Part shown: in pieces, positions 8,550 through 18,458 of the stretch
Layout of the letters: every line of letters starts with the position of its first letter
How positions within the stretch are numbered: position 1 is the first letter of the stretch
Assembly (NCBI GenBank): GCA_942490985.1
Contig: CALNYW010000003.1
Location: 744,001-808,000 of the forward strand
Direction of reading: 5' to 3'
Length of the DNA stretch: 64,000 bases
Origin: Thiosocius sp942490985
Lineage (GTDB): Bacteria > Pseudomonadota > Gammaproteobacteria > Chromatiales > Chromatiaceae
Translations under genes and position numbers: made by a program
Notes under the pieces: generated by a model
Databases searched by the model: none
What the model was told of the DNA's origin: nothing
Seen by the model: the letters and a program-made list of their open reading frames with translations, nothing else

Positions 8550-9865
8550 AATCACTGGAACGACGCCTGATCGTTGGCCTCAGCAGCATACTGTTGTTGG
8601 TCTTCATCGCGTTGTTCTGGGCGTCGATCACCGCTGTACGCACACTGGCCGAGGCCCATATCCTGACCCGCCTCGAGCATGATGCCGAAGCCTTGGTCGC
8701 GGCACTTGAATTACCCCCGAACCACCCGCCTGGATTGGTTGAGGGACGCATTACACCGATCTATCAGCAACCACTTTCGGGTCACTACTTCGTCTTCGCG
8801 TTCGATACCCAAGACACGCTTCGTTCGCGCTCGCTTTGGGACGAACAGTTAGCACTCGACACCCTGGAGCCGGGTCGAATCAATGTTGAAAAACGGCGAG
8901 GCCCGTCGAATCAAACCCTGCTCGTTCGAACCGCAGGGTACGAAAAAGGCGGGCAAAAAGTCACCCTGCTGGTCGCCGAAGATTTGACGCCGATGGAACG
9001 TCAAATCGAACACATGCAATGGTCTGGACTCGGCTTGCTCGCTATTGCACTGCTCTGCGTGGTGTTGTTCCAACGCTACATCTTGCGTCGCGGCTTCATG
9101 TCGCTCGATCAGGTACGAACGGAAATTCAGCAAGTCACCAGCGGCCGACAACAGCAAATTGACGCGCTGGGCCCAAGCGAGGTGCGACCGCTGACCACCG
9201 AGATCAACCGGCTATTGAGTCATCAACAACAACGCCTGCAACGCAGCCGCCACGCGTTGGGCAACCTCGCCCACGGGCTGAAGGCGCCACTGTCGCTGCT
9301 GACGCGCGATGTCGAAACACTGCCGTTGGCGCAAAACGACCGCCAACGCCTGGTGGAGCGACTCAGGCGCATCAGCGTGTTGATCGATCGTGAGCTCAAA
9401 CGTGCGCGCATCGCCGGGGAAGGCGCCGGGCAGTACTTTCATCCGTCCCGCCATATTCCCGAGTTGATCGAGGCGCTGCAACAGCTTCACCAGGAACGCA
9501 ATATCGACATTGCGGTCGGCGAACTCCCCGATGTTGCACTACCGGTTGACTATGAGGATATGCTCGAACTCCTCGGCAACCTGTTGGACAATGCCTGCAA
9601 GTGGGCAACAGGCCGGGTTGAGCTGACCATCGACGTGAGCCATGACGTTGCCTGCGTCGTAGCCGACGACGGCGCTGGGATTCAGCGGGAGGCGCGCGAG
9701 GCGCTACTCGAGCGCGGCAGCCGACTCGATGAGGAGACCCAGGGACATGGCCTCGGGCTGGCGATCGTCAAGGACCTGGTCGACGACTACGGCGGCCGCA
9801 TCGAGTTTGCCCGATCAACGAACCTCGGGGGATTCGAAGTAAGGGTGCATCTGCCCCTCCGTTGA
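8546..9865 (+). CDS. Two-component sensor histidine kinase (PhoQ/QseC-like)
   Basis: The 439-residue protein starts with TTG inside the response regulator stop (TTGA overlap). A first transmembrane helix (about 9-30), a periplasmic sensor region and a second helix (about 158-177) precede the dimerisation domain with His243 in LAHGLKAPL. The ATPase domain has the N box (LLGNLLDNACKW, around 345), G1 (DDGAGI) and G2 (GHGLGLAIV). It autophosphorylates and transfers to the adjacent regulator. The ligand is unknown; the linked PepSY and cytochrome genes suggest envelope or redox signals. Confidence 0.93.
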   Translation: MKSLERRLIVGLSSILLLVFIALFWASITAVRTLAEAHILTRLEHDAEALVAALELPPNHPPGLVEGRITPIYQQPLSGHYFVFAFDTQDTLRSRSLWDEQLALDTLEPGRINVEKRRGPSNQTLLVRTAGYEKGGQKVTLLVAEDLTPMERQIEHMQWSGLGLLAIALLCVVLFQRYILRRGFMSLDQVRTEIQQVTSGRQQQIDALGPSEVRPLTTEINRLLSHQQQRLQRSRHALGNLAHGLKAPLSLLTRDVETLPLAQNDRQRLVERLRRISVLIDRELKRARIAGEGAGQYFHPSRHIPELIEALQQLHQERNIDIAVGELPDVALPVDYEDMLELLGNLLDNACKWATGRVELTIDVSHDVACVVADDGAGIQREAREALLERGSRLDEETQGHGLGLAIVKDLVDDYGGRIEFARSTNLGGFEVRVHLPLR

Positions 9866-10005
9866 ATATCGGCTCTGGCCTGCTGCATTGCTGCAAACAT
9901 CACGCGCGCTGAGCCAAACCTGTCGGCAGGGCTGCCGAGTGCTTGTTCAGGTGTCAATTCACGTGCCAAGATCGGCAGCCCGTCTTCGCTGAGCCGACCT
10001 ACCCC

Positions 10006-10800
10006 ATGAGCGCTGATTCCCCAACCCTGCCACCCGCCCAGCAGCCGCCCCCGGTGCACACGGCCGAGCCTGCACGCGTTTTCACCTGGCTGAAGATGGG
10101 ATGGCAGGATCTACGATCGGCCAAGGGCATCAGCCTGGCGCATGGCCTGCTGGTCGTGCTGCTGAGCTACGCGGTACTGGCCACCACCTTGTTACGCTGG
10201 GAACTGGTCATCATTGCCGTATCCTGTTTCGTGTTCGTCGGCCCCTTCCTGGCGACCGGCCTCTATGCGGTCAGTCGAACACTGGAAAGGCAAGAAACTC
10301 CGTCACTCGCCGACGCGATTGGCGCCTGGCGACACGCCAGTCATTGCCTGTTCCGGTTTGGTTTGCTGCTGGTCTTTATCGGCGGTTGGTGGGTCGGCAT
10401 ATCGATGCTGCTGTTCTACTTCTTCGTCAATGTGTCGATCGAAGACCCGGTGGATTTTCTGCGTTACGTGCTCACGCAGCAAGAAGCCCTTTTTGCGCTG
10501 TGGACTATTCTGGGCGGCCTGTATGCGGCAGTCACTTTTGCCATCACCGTGGTCACGATGCCGTTATTGGCAGACCGTGATGTGAACTCGCGGGTGGCGT
10601 TGCAAACCAGCATCCGTACCGTCAGTGAGAATCCCTTCACGATGGTGACCTGGGCCATGGTCATCATGGTCCTCACGGGCATCTCGATCGTCACCGGAAT
10701 GCTCGGCTTTCTGCTTCTCTATCCGCTCATGGGCCATGCCTCATGGCACGTCTATCGCGAACTCGTCGACGCCTCTGAACTGCCGACCTACAGCGCTTAG
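10006..10800 (+). CDS. DUF2189-type integral membrane protein
   Basis: The 264-residue protein has a proline-rich N-terminal tail and six probable transmembrane helices. The motifs FVGPFLATGLYAVSR and PLMGHASWHVYREL are characteristic of the DUF2189 family. Its function is not known. The ATG at 10006 was chosen over an upstream in-frame start at 9943 because the family begins with a short soluble tail. It is followed 12 bases later by a DUF2788 gene, probably in the same transcript. Confidence 0.82.
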   Translation: MSADSPTLPPAQQPPPVHTAEPARVFTWLKMGWQDLRSAKGISLAHGLLVVLLSYAVLATTLLRWELVIIAVSCFVFVGPFLATGLYAVSRTLERQETPSLADAIGAWRHASHCLFRFGLLLVFIGGWWVGISMLLFYFFVNVSIEDPVDFLRYVLTQQEALFALWTILGGLYAAVTFAITVVTMPLLADRDVNSRVALQTSIRTVSENPFTMVTWAMVIMVLTGISIVTGMLGFLLLYPLMGHASWHVYRELVDASELPTYSA

Positions 10801-10812
10801 GAGCCTCTGGCG

Positions 10813-11019
10813 TTGTCGTTAACCGAAGAGCAAATCGCCAACATCGGCCTGACATGGGGCCTGGGCTTTTTCATCGCCTTCATGCTCTGGATCATCTGGG
10901 ACCTCGCCCGGAAATCCAACGCCGGCAAGTTCGGCACCTTTATCCTGTTCTTCGTTCTCGCGTTCGGCATTTTCGGCTTCTTGATGAAGAATCTGCTGGA
11001 GTGGCTGATGGGAATCTGA
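10813..11019 (+). CDS. DUF2788-family small membrane protein
   Basis: The 68-residue protein has two transmembrane helices (about 12-30 and 41-64) separated by a basic loop. Length and pattern (WIIWDLARKS, then FGIFGFLMK) fit the DUF2788 family of unknown function. The start is TTG at 10813. It is closely linked to the DUF2189 gene upstream. Confidence 0.8.
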   Translation: MSLTEEQIANIGLTWGLGFFIAFMLWIIWDLARKSNAGKFGTFILFFVLAFGIFGFLMKNLLEWLMGI

Positions 11020-11248
11020 CCGCCGCAAGAATTGAGTTACTCCGCCCAGGGGTTTCCAACCCGACTTGTCGGAAATCGCGAAATAACGATGCGCGCCCGT
11101 GCTTCCGATGACATCTCCTCCAGAGACGGCGGCCCGATCGACCCGGATGACGGTTCGCAGGAGTTGTTGTTCGATTGCACTGCAACTATCCGGCATCATG
11201 CGCTGGAGCATACGACCGACGGTGGCCCCTCGATCATGGATACATGTC

Positions 11249-11992
11249 ATGAATTACTCACCTGAAGACATCACGGTACTGGTGGTCGGTGCCAGCGGCG
11301 CGACCGGCCGGCGGCTCGTCAGGCAACTGCTGGATCGCGGGTCGCATGTGCGAGCCGTGATACGCGCATCCACCGCGCTGCCCGAGGAACTCCAGGCACA
11401 TGACCGGCTGGCGGTCATACGGAGCAACCTTCTCGAACTCACCGACGATGAACTGCAAGGCTTGACCGAAGGATGCCAGTCAGTCGCCTCCTGCCTAGGC
11501 CACAATATGAGTTGGCGGGGGGTGTTCGGCAAGCCACGCCGTCTGGTAACCGATGTCGTTCGGCGATTATCGAAAGCCATCATCGACAGCGAACGTGAAG
11601 AACCATCGGTTCGATTCGTGCTGATGAATTCGGCCGGTTGCCGCAACCGAGATATCGATGAACCCGTGTCACGGGCCGAGGCGGTGGTAATCAGTCTGAT
11701 ACGGCTGTTCGTACCGCCGCACGCGGACAATGAAAACGCGGTCGATTACCTGCGCAAGAACGTCGGCCATGAGAATACGAAACTCAAGTGGGTGGTCGTA
11801 CGTCCGGACAGCCTAAGCGACGACGACAGTGTGACAGCCTATTCGGTCCATCCTTCGCCGACCCGCAGTGCGATCTTCAACGCAGGTTCGACCAGCCGGA
11901 TCAACGTCGCTCACTTTATCGCCGACCTGATCACGAATGACAGCCTGTGGCAGAAATGGCAGGGCCAGATGCCTGTGATTTACAACCAGTGA
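11249..11992 (+). CDS. NAD(P)-binding SDR/NmrA-like oxidoreductase
   Basis: The 247-residue protein has an N-terminal Rossmann motif GASGATG (residues 13-19), typical of atypical short-chain dehydrogenases of the NmrA/YwnB type. The segment VRFVLMNSAGCRN resembles the central strand of these proteins. No catalytic Tyr-X3-Lys motif is obvious. The ATG at 11249 places the nucleotide motif at the usual distance from the N-terminus; a longer upstream frame is not credible. Substrate unknown. Confidence 0.78.
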   Translation: MNYSPEDITVLVVGASGATGRRLVRQLLDRGSHVRAVIRASTALPEELQAHDRLAVIRSNLLELTDDELQGLTEGCQSVASCLGHNMSWRGVFGKPRRLVTDVVRRLSKAIIDSEREEPSVRFVLMNSAGCRNRDIDEPVSRAEAVVISLIRLFVPPHADNENAVDYLRKNVGHENTKLKWVVVRPDSLSDDDSVTAYSVHPSPTRSAIFNAGSTSRINVAHFIADLITNDSLWQKWQGQMPVIYNQ

Positions 11993-12002
11993 GCCACAAT
12001 AG

Positions 12003-14729
12003 TCAATCGACTGCAGCGGCCGGCTTGATCGGGCGACGCAGCCGTTTCTCCATGCCGACCACCAGATAAATAGTCAGCCCGCCAGACAAAATCAGCGTCC
12101 ACTCCACAACCCCGATCGGGGCCGTACCAAACAAATGATTCATCACCGGTACATAGGTGAACAGGATTTGTAGCAACACCATGCCGATGACCCCAAGAAT
12201 AAGCCAGCGGTTCGTAAAAACCCCGAGCCTGAACATCGAATATCGCAGCGAGCGGCAATTGAAAAGGTAAAAGATCTCGCCAAACACGAACATGTTGACC
12301 GCTACGGTCCGCGCCTTCTCGACATCCTCACCCTGCAGCAATGCCCATTCGAACAGCCCGAATGCACCGAGCACCAGCATCAGGCTCACGAGTCCTACAC
12401 GGAAGCTGAGTTCGCCGGTCAGCACAGGTGTCTCGGGACGCCGCGGCGGACGCTCCATGAGACCAGGCTCCTTGCCCTCGAAAGCCAGGGTCAGTCCAAG
12501 CAGAACTGCCGTTGTCATGTTGATCCACAGAATCTGCACCGGTGTGATGGGCAATGTGATGCCGGCGAACACGGCAACCAGGATCACCAACCCCTCACCG
12601 ATGTTGGTCGGCAGCGTCCAGGTGATGAACTTGATCAGGTTGTCGAATACCGCCCGGCCCTCCTCGACCGCTGCCTCGATGGTCGCGAAGTTGTCATCCG
12701 TCAGCACCATATCTGCCGCCTCCTTGGCCACCTCGGTGCCGCCGACCCCCATCGCAACACCGATATTGGCCTGCTTGAGCGCAGGCGCGTCGTTGACCCC
12801 GTCGCCGGTCATGGCCACCACGTGGCCGCTGGCCTGCAGCGCCTCGACCAGTCGCAGCTTTTGTTCTGGGGAGACGCGCGCGAACACCGCCGCACCCTGG
12901 ACCACATCCAGCAGTTCATGGTCGCTCATCTGCGCAAGCCGATGGCCGTTGATGGCGAAACCGCCCGATTCGTGTTCCGCACGACTACCGAGACCTATCT
13001 GCCGGGCAACCGCCGCGGCTGTTGCCAGATGGTCGCCGGTGATCATCTTTACCTGCACACCGGCCCGCTGGCAGGCAGCGATGGCCGCTATCGCCTCCGG
13101 TCGGGGCGGATCCATCATCGCCTGCAGCCCGAGAAAGGTAAGCCCCGCAGAGACGTCGGCATGGGTGACGGACCGGGCACCGGCAACCACCGCCTTGCGC
13201 GCCAACGCCAGCACCCGCAGACCACTGGCCGCCATCTCCTCGACCTGGCGCTGGATGCGTGCCTTGTCAATCGGCTCGATTTCGAGGTTTACCCCGTAGG
13301 CCTCACCACAGCGGGATAACACGCTTTCGACCGAGCCTTTCAGATAGATGATCGACCCCGAGGTCGCATCCGTGCCGTGCAGCGTCGCCATGTACTGGTG
13401 CTGCGATTCGAATGGCAACGTATCGACGCGCGGGGCATCCGACTCGATCGCCTCACGCGACAACCCTGCTTTTGCGGCAGCGGTGATCAGGGCGACCTCT
13501 GTCGGGTCGCCCTCGATAACCCATCGCCCACCTTGATCGATAAGCCGCGAATCGTTGCACAGCAGACCGGCCCTGAGACACTCGCCGAGTGCCGGATGGG
13601 CCGGCAAATCGACCGCCGCATCGGCGAGCACGACCTGCCCCGTGGGTGCGTAACCCACGCCGGAGAACTCATAACAAGCCGTACCGCAGCAGATCCGCTG
13701 CACGGTCATCTGGTTTTGCGTCAGGGTGCCGGTCTTGTCCGAACAGATCACGGTGGTACTGCCGAGGGTCTCCACAGCCGGCATTTTGCGGATGATCGCG
13801 TTCCGTCTGGCCATCTTGCCCACGCCAATTGCCAACATGATGGTCATTGCCGCCGGCAAGCCCTCGGGTATCGCCCCCACTGCCAGCGCTACGGCGGCCA
13901 TGAAACTGTCGAGCAGCGGCGTCCCGTGCCACCAGCCGGCCAGCAAGGTCAGCCCGGCAAGCGCGAGGATGATCCATAGCAGTACCCCGCTGAATTGTGT
14001 GATCTTCGTTGTCAGCGGGGTCGCCAGCGCGGCGGCACCGGCAATCAGTACATTGATCTGGCCAATTTCGGTACCATCGCCGGTCGCGACGACCAGGCCG
14101 GCACCTGTCCCATAGGTAACCAGCGTCGATGAATAGGCGATGTTGCTGCGGTCGGCGAGCAGCGTCTCCGGCGGCAGGCTGTCCGGATGCTTATGCGCCG
14201 GCACCGACTCCCCGGTCAACGCCGATTCATCGATCTGCAACTCGCGTGCGCGCAGCAGACGGAGATCAGCCGGCACCTTGTCCCCGGACTGCAACAGGAC
14301 AAGATCGCCCGGCACCAACTCGGAAGCCCCAACCTTTTCTTTTTTGCCCCCTCGCACAACCATCGCTGTGCCTTCCATGGTCTGCGTGAGCGCTTCGATG
14401 GCCTTCAGGGCTTTGGCTTCCTGGACGTAGCCGATTATCGCGTTGACCAACACGACCGCAAAGATGACGCCGCTGTCGACCCATTCGCGCAGCGCGAAGG
14501 TGACCATCACTGCGCCCAACAGGATGTAGACGAGCGGTTGATGGAACTGCAGCAGAAACAGAATCAGCGGACTCTTGCCCTTCTTCAGGGTAAGCCGGTT
14601 CGGCCCGAAACTCTTCTGCCGGTGCCCGACCTCGAACATGTCGAGACCCTTGGCCTGGTCCGACTCGAGGAGTGTCCCGACCTCGTCGGGCGGCAGATGA
14701 TGCCAATGTTTCGACAGCAGATTGTCCAT
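12003..14729 (-). CDS. P2-type cation-transporting ATPase
   Basis: The 908-residue transporter has an N-terminal cation-ATPase domain, the actuator motif TGES (172-175), the membrane motif PEGLP (288-292) and the phosphorylation motif DKTGTLT with Asp331. The hinge MTGDGVNDAPALK and a C-terminal six-helix cation-ATPase domain follow. This is the P2A/P2B layout of Ca2+ or Na+/K+ pumps rather than heavy-metal P1B pumps: there is no CPX motif and no N-terminal metal domain. The ion is probably Ca2+ or another cation and cannot be fixed from sequence by eye. GGTGAGG precedes the ATG. Confidence 0.92.
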   Translation of the reverse strand: MDNLLSKHWHHLPPDEVGTLLESDQAKGLDMFEVGHRQKSFGPNRLTLKKGKSPLILFLLQFHQPLVYILLGAVMVTFALREWVDSGVIFAVVLVNAIIGYVQEAKALKAIEALTQTMEGTAMVVRGGKKEKVGASELVPGDLVLLQSGDKVPADLRLLRARELQIDESALTGESVPAHKHPDSLPPETLLADRSNIAYSSTLVTYGTGAGLVVATGDGTEIGQINVLIAGAAALATPLTTKITQFSGVLLWIILALAGLTLLAGWWHGTPLLDSFMAAVALAVGAIPEGLPAAMTIMLAIGVGKMARRNAIIRKMPAVETLGSTTVICSDKTGTLTQNQMTVQRICCGTACYEFSGVGYAPTGQVVLADAAVDLPAHPALGECLRAGLLCNDSRLIDQGGRWVIEGDPTEVALITAAAKAGLSREAIESDAPRVDTLPFESQHQYMATLHGTDATSGSIIYLKGSVESVLSRCGEAYGVNLEIEPIDKARIQRQVEEMAASGLRVLALARKAVVAGARSVTHADVSAGLTFLGLQAMMDPPRPEAIAAIAACQRAGVQVKMITGDHLATAAAVARQIGLGSRAEHESGGFAINGHRLAQMSDHELLDVVQGAAVFARVSPEQKLRLVEALQASGHVVAMTGDGVNDAPALKQANIGVAMGVGGTEVAKEAADMVLTDDNFATIEAAVEEGRAVFDNLIKFITWTLPTNIGEGLVILVAVFAGITLPITPVQILWINMTTAVLLGLTLAFEGKEPGLMERPPRRPETPVLTGELSFRVGLVSLMLVLGAFGLFEWALLQGEDVEKARTVAVNMFVFGEIFYLFNCRSLRYSMFRLGVFTNRWLILGVIGMVLLQILFTYVPVMNHLFGTAPIGVVEWTLILSGGLTIYLVVGMEKRLRRPIKPAAAVD

Positions 14730-15227
14730 ACTTGCCTCACCTTAATTCCGCACCTGCGAGCGCCTTTCGCGAGCCAGGGCGATGACCGCAAGACGTCGAT
14801 TCCCAATCACTACCCTGTTAGAGAACATCGACGCCAACTGAGTCACACGTCATCGTGGCCAAGCCCGCCGCATGAGCCCTGCTCGCTACGAGCGCAGATC
14901 CAGCAAGTCTATCCCCTCCCCTGCTTGGCAATGCGCACCTTTGCCTGGTAGCGACCTTCCGCGCCAGTTGCAACGCCTCGCTGGCCTCGGGTTCACCGTC
15001 GATTAAAGGGGCCGGTTTCGACTGGTCGGTTCAGCTTCTGGAAATTTTAGCGAATTGCGGCCGCCCACTAGTGGGCATTTTTTCTGACAGGTATAGCCCT
15101 GGCTATCCGCACAAGCCATGGTGTTGAAGGTCGGGATTTCAACCCGCAAATTGAAGCTTAAGCGGCCCCAGTTGGCCCCTTACCTGTACCGCAACACGAG
15201 CCGGTGGGCTTTGTTAGGAGGATCGAA
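14730..15227. other. Intergenic region upstream of the cation ATPase
   Basis: No credible gene was found in these 498 bases. The region should contain the ATPase promoter. It also holds a palindrome followed by T residues at 15063-15083 and a ribosome-binding site (AGGAGGA, 15216-15222) for the next small gene. Confidence 0.5.
15063..15083 (+). terminator. Palindrome with T-tract, possible terminator
   Basis: The 14-base perfect palindrome GCCCACTAGTGGGC is followed by ATTTTTT. It has almost no loop, so it may be an inefficient terminator or a protein-binding site. No plus-strand gene ends nearby. Confidence 0.4.
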
Positions 15228-15398
15228 ATGCACGACATCTACTTCTGGATTGCATTCTTTGGCGCACCGCTGTTTCTTATGCTGGTGACTGCTTTTGTTT
15301 TCCGACCGTCTGCGCGCGAGCGATACCACGAGGCCAAGCAGGTCATCTTTGCCGATGAACACGTCGCCCATCCCCGACGGAGGTCTGGTAGCCACTAA
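15228..15398 (+). CDS. Small CcoQ/FixQ-like membrane protein
   Basis: The 56-residue protein has one transmembrane helix (about 5-25) followed by FRPSARERYHEA and an acidic IFADEH segment. This is the layout of CcoQ, the small subunit of cbb3-type cytochrome oxidase. No ccoN, ccoO or ccoP gene is near, so it is either an orphan CcoQ paralogue or only similar in pattern. The ATG at 15228 follows AGGAGGA at ideal spacing. Confidence 0.55.
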   Translation: MHDIYFWIAFFGAPLFLMLVTAFVFRPSARERYHEAKQVIFADEHVAHPRRRSGSH

Positions 15399-15569
15399 GG
15401 CATGGCCGGAGGGGGGCGCCCTCCGACCATCCGGGCGAGCGTGACTCTGACGAGTCCTCCCCCGTCAAAGGTTGTCGATCACTGACCGACGTAACGTCGG
15501 GTGGCTGCTATACAACACGGAATCATCAAGACGATAGACCAAGCGGTCGCTGCCGGAGAAAGACTTACT

Positions 15570-16076
15570 TTGCGTCTGATAGATATCGAAAAGGCGAGGT
15601 ATCGACAGCGGTTCAGGATCGTGTTCGTTGCGATCGTGGTCGTGCTTGGCGTTGTTTCGCTGGGTACGTCGACACTCCTTATCGCACTCCTGGGAACGCC
15701 CGGCCAATCGCATTTTTGGCTGAACCTCGCCGGTGTCGTGGTGGGCGCGGCGGTAGTCGCGCTGGCACTGGCCAAACTGCGACAGCACCCCTATCTGCGC
15801 GAGGTCGTCTACGTCTGGGATCTCAAACAGCAGCTCAACAAGATCTATCGAAAGCAACGGAAAATCGAACCGCTGGTGGAAAAGAACGACCTCGATGCGA
15901 TAGCGATCATGTACTTCTTCTACCGTGGCTCCCAACAGCTGTATGAACTGGATGACAACACCATCACCATGGATACCATCGAGCTCAGGCTTCGGGCATT
16001 GCAGCGCCGGATCGAGGATCTCGGCATCACCGTGACGCTCGATTCATATCACGAAGCGATGCTCGAACGTTTCTGA
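15570..16076 (+). CDS. DUF3087-family membrane protein
   Basis: The protein has two transmembrane helices near the N-terminus, a FWLNLAGVVVG segment and a charged helical C-terminus, matching the DUF3087 family (about 170 residues). The TTG at 15570 gives 168 residues starting LRLIDIEKARYRQ, as expected for the family, with GGAGA upstream. A GTG at 15501 would add 23 residues and directly follows the inverted repeat CCGACGTAACGTCGG. Function unknown. Confidence 0.75.
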   Translation: MRLIDIEKARYRQRFRIVFVAIVVVLGVVSLGTSTLLIALLGTPGQSHFWLNLAGVVVGAAVVALALAKLRQHPYLREVVYVWDLKQQLNKIYRKQRKIEPLVEKNDLDAIAIMYFFYRGSQQLYELDDNTITMDTIELRLRALQRRIEDLGITVTLDSYHEAMLERF

Positions 16077-16257
16077 TTTGCCTGATCAGCCCATGCCGGA
16101 TGTCTGTCTAACCGAATACCGCCGATACCGAGGCGGTGTGCGATACCCGTGGGCGAAAAGGTCGGTGTGACCGGACTTCTTCGGGCAGCAACCGCTGCGG
16201 GCGCCGCTTTCCGCATATCTCACCGGGGGAATCAATTGAAATGATTACGCTAACTCG

Positions 16258-17214
16258 GTGACCGAAACTAGCAACCACGTCAGGCCGATGCGTATGGACC
16301 AAAAAACCGCCGGAACACCGAGCGCCGAAGAAACTGCCGGACCCTGTCGTGCCATACAACGACTGATTAATCCCCAGGCGCACGACCTTGGCGGCTTCGT
16401 CGTACGTCGAGCGCTACCGAGTAGCCAACAGCGCATGGTCGGCCCGTGGATCTTTTTCGACCATATGGGACCGGCTGAATTTCCACCGGGCCAGGGGATC
16501 GATGTCAGACCCCACCCGCATATCAACCTGGCAACGGTGACCTACCTGTTCGAGGGCGAGATGCTGCACCGTGACTCACTCGGCCACGAACAGCTAATCC
16601 AGCCGGGCGCAATCAATCTGATGGTCGCGGGTCGGGGCATTGTGCATTCGGAACGCCAGCGCGACGAGGTCAAGGCGCGCGGCAACAGGTTGGAGGGGCT
16701 GCAATTGTGGCTGGCGCTGCCGGCAGCGGATGAGGAGACCGAGCCCGCCTTTCACCATTATCCCGCCGAGCAGATCCCCGAAACCGATGTCGACGGCGTA
16801 ACGGTGCGCCTGCTGATCGGCGAGGCCTACGATATCCGGTCACCCGTCATCATGTTTGCGAGGACCCTGTATGCCGAGGCCACGTTGCAGGCAGGGCAAC
16901 AGCTTCTGCTGCCGCAGGGGGTAGCAGAGCGCGCCGTGTACGTCGCTGCAGGAAAGTTGAGCGCGATGGACAGCGCGATCGATACACACAGCATGGCGTT
17001 GCTCAGCGCTGAGCCGAACATTTCGATCAAGGCCGAGCAAGATAGCCGAATCGCCATTATCGGCGGCGACCCGGTCGGTCCGCGCCATATCTGGTGGAAC
17101 TTCGTTTCGAGTCGCCAAGCCCGCATCGACCAGGCAAAGCTAGATTGGCGCACGGGTCGCTTTGATAAAGTACCGGGCGACGAAGACGAGTTCATTCCGT
17201 TACCTGAGGAGTGA
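16258..17214 (+). CDS. Pirin family protein
   Basis: The 318-residue bicupin has the pirin metal-binding residues His86 and His88 (RPHPHIN) and His130 and Glu132 (GIVHSER), plus the signature FDHMGPAEFPPG. Bacterial pirins are Fe-binding proteins; some have quercetinase activity and others act as regulators, so the role here is open. The annotated start is GTG at 16258; Met codons at 16288 or 16294 are alternatives, as no good ribosome-binding site marks any of them. Confidence 0.88.
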   Translation: MTETSNHVRPMRMDQKTAGTPSAEETAGPCRAIQRLINPQAHDLGGFVVRRALPSSQQRMVGPWIFFDHMGPAEFPPGQGIDVRPHPHINLATVTYLFEGEMLHRDSLGHEQLIQPGAINLMVAGRGIVHSERQRDEVKARGNRLEGLQLWLALPAADEETEPAFHHYPAEQIPETDVDGVTVRLLIGEAYDIRSPVIMFARTLYAEATLQAGQQLLLPQGVAERAVYVAAGKLSAMDSAIDTHSMALLSAEPNISIKAEQDSRIAIIGGDPVGPRHIWWNFVSSRQARIDQAKLDWRTGRFDKVPGDEDEFIPLPEE

Positions 17215-17306
17215 TAGCGGCTGCGACCGTTTTCCGACCCGCACCCCGCCCACACGACGCGTCTCGACGCCACCGGCAGACCCAGCCAGAAACGACCCAG
17301 GCACAG

Positions 17307-17690
17307 TCAAGGCGGATTGGCAGAAACCACCCAGGCTTTCGCTGCAGCATCCTCGTCGGCACCGAAAGCGCGCAGGTGCATCGGTGTCACCGCATCGACC
17401 AAACCGATCATCCGTGACATCCATCGCTGATCGACGACATAGGCGCATCTTTCGATGCCGTTCCACAATGCATTCAAATGCATGAGCTTTTCTCTGACGA
17501 CCGGGAACGCGTACCCGTCGTAATCGGTTAGATCGACATAGAGGCGCGCTTTGCGGCCCTCGGCGCGAACGCCTTCGACTTTTTCGATCAAGCCGGCCAT
17601 GTCATCGCCGGTGATTTTTCCACGCACCACCAACGCAATGAGGGCGTCATCGTGGCCCCCCAGATCAACATACGTTATGCCGTTGTCCAT
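17307..17690 (-). CDS. SpoIIAA-like (STAS-type) protein
   Basis: The 127-residue protein resembles the SpoIIAA-like/DUF3478 family: a beta strand with VVRGKITGDDM, then ARLYVDLTDYDGY and the late ERCAYVVDQRWM segment. These small cytoplasmic proteins have a STAS-like fold and unknown function, possibly lipid or membrane association. It is a single gene, convergent with the pirin gene. Confidence 0.75.
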   Translation of the reverse strand: MDNGITYVDLGGHDDALIALVVRGKITGDDMAGLIEKVEGVRAEGRKARLYVDLTDYDGYAFPVVREKLMHLNALWNGIERCAYVVDQRWMSRMIGLVDAVTPMHLRAFGADEDAAAKAWVVSANPP

Positions 17691-17942
17691 GATTTTGATC
17701 GCCTCCTTCAGCTACGCCTATCCCAACATAGCCGGCAATGGCGCGTGACTGCCCTTTTCGGTCATCGCAGACCGCGGGCGCTGGCTTTTTAGGTACGACG
17801 TTGAACGGCGCAACCGCTAACTCGCATTCTGTTGATCTGAGGCAACGATTTACCCTAAGTGGATCACCGTCCGACGCTTCATGACCAACACTTGGAGTAG
17901 AGGAGTTCAATTCAGTTGAACAGCGCCTCTGAGGAGGTAGTC

Positions 17943-18407
17943 ATGAAGGAATCAACATCCACTACCCGGATGCTCTTAATCGCCGTTGTAACCGTCGCAT
18001 TGGCGCTATTTTTCGCCAGCAGCGTGGCGGTCGCAGAAGACGAAATCATCGGAGCAGACGAGTACCGAACCTCCTGTCTGTCGTGCCATGGCGTTGGCGG
18101 CCGTGGTGACGGAGCCCTGGCGAAGTTCCTTACGGTGAAGCCGACGGATTTGACAGCCTTGTCACAAAACAATGGTGGGCAGTATCCCAACCTCAAGGCC
18201 GGTCATTTCCCGTTCTTGCGCGTTTATCAAGTCATCGACGGCCGGGCCGAGGTGGCGGCTCATGGTGATCGTGCAATGCCGGTCTGGGGTGACAGATATC
18301 TTGCCCAACAGCCGCGTGCTGTCAGCGCATTCGGTGGCGACTACGAAAAAGTGGTTCGCGGGCGGATTTTGGAACTCGTTTACTACATCCAAGCGATTCA
18401 ACAGTAA
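17943..18407 (+). CDS. Periplasmic c-type cytochrome, monoheme
   Basis: The 154-residue precursor has a signal peptide (hydrophobic residues 10-31, cleavage after AVA), one heme site SCLSCH (Cys45, Cys48, His49) and Met112 in AMPVWG as the likely sixth ligand. It is a class I cytochrome of electron transfer in the periplasm. The ATG at 17943 follows GAGGAGGT. A terminator follows and the gene seems to be transcribed alone. The downstream molybdoenzyme might be a partner, but no link is shown. Confidence 0.85.
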   Translation: MKESTSTTRMLLIAVVTVALALFFASSVAVAEDEIIGADEYRTSCLSCHGVGGRGDGALAKFLTVKPTDLTALSQNNGGQYPNLKAGHFPFLRVYQVIDGRAEVAAHGDRAMPVWGDRYLAQQPRAVSAFGGDYEKVVRGRILELVYYIQAIQQ

Positions 18408-18458
18408 TTGCGAGCGAACGACGGTTTGCAACACAAGCGCTAAAGGCCTTGCTGGACG

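Noticed and set aside
15399..15500. GC-rich hairpins after the CcoQ-like gene
   Set aside because: Stems are present but without a T-tract on the plus strand, so not called a terminator.
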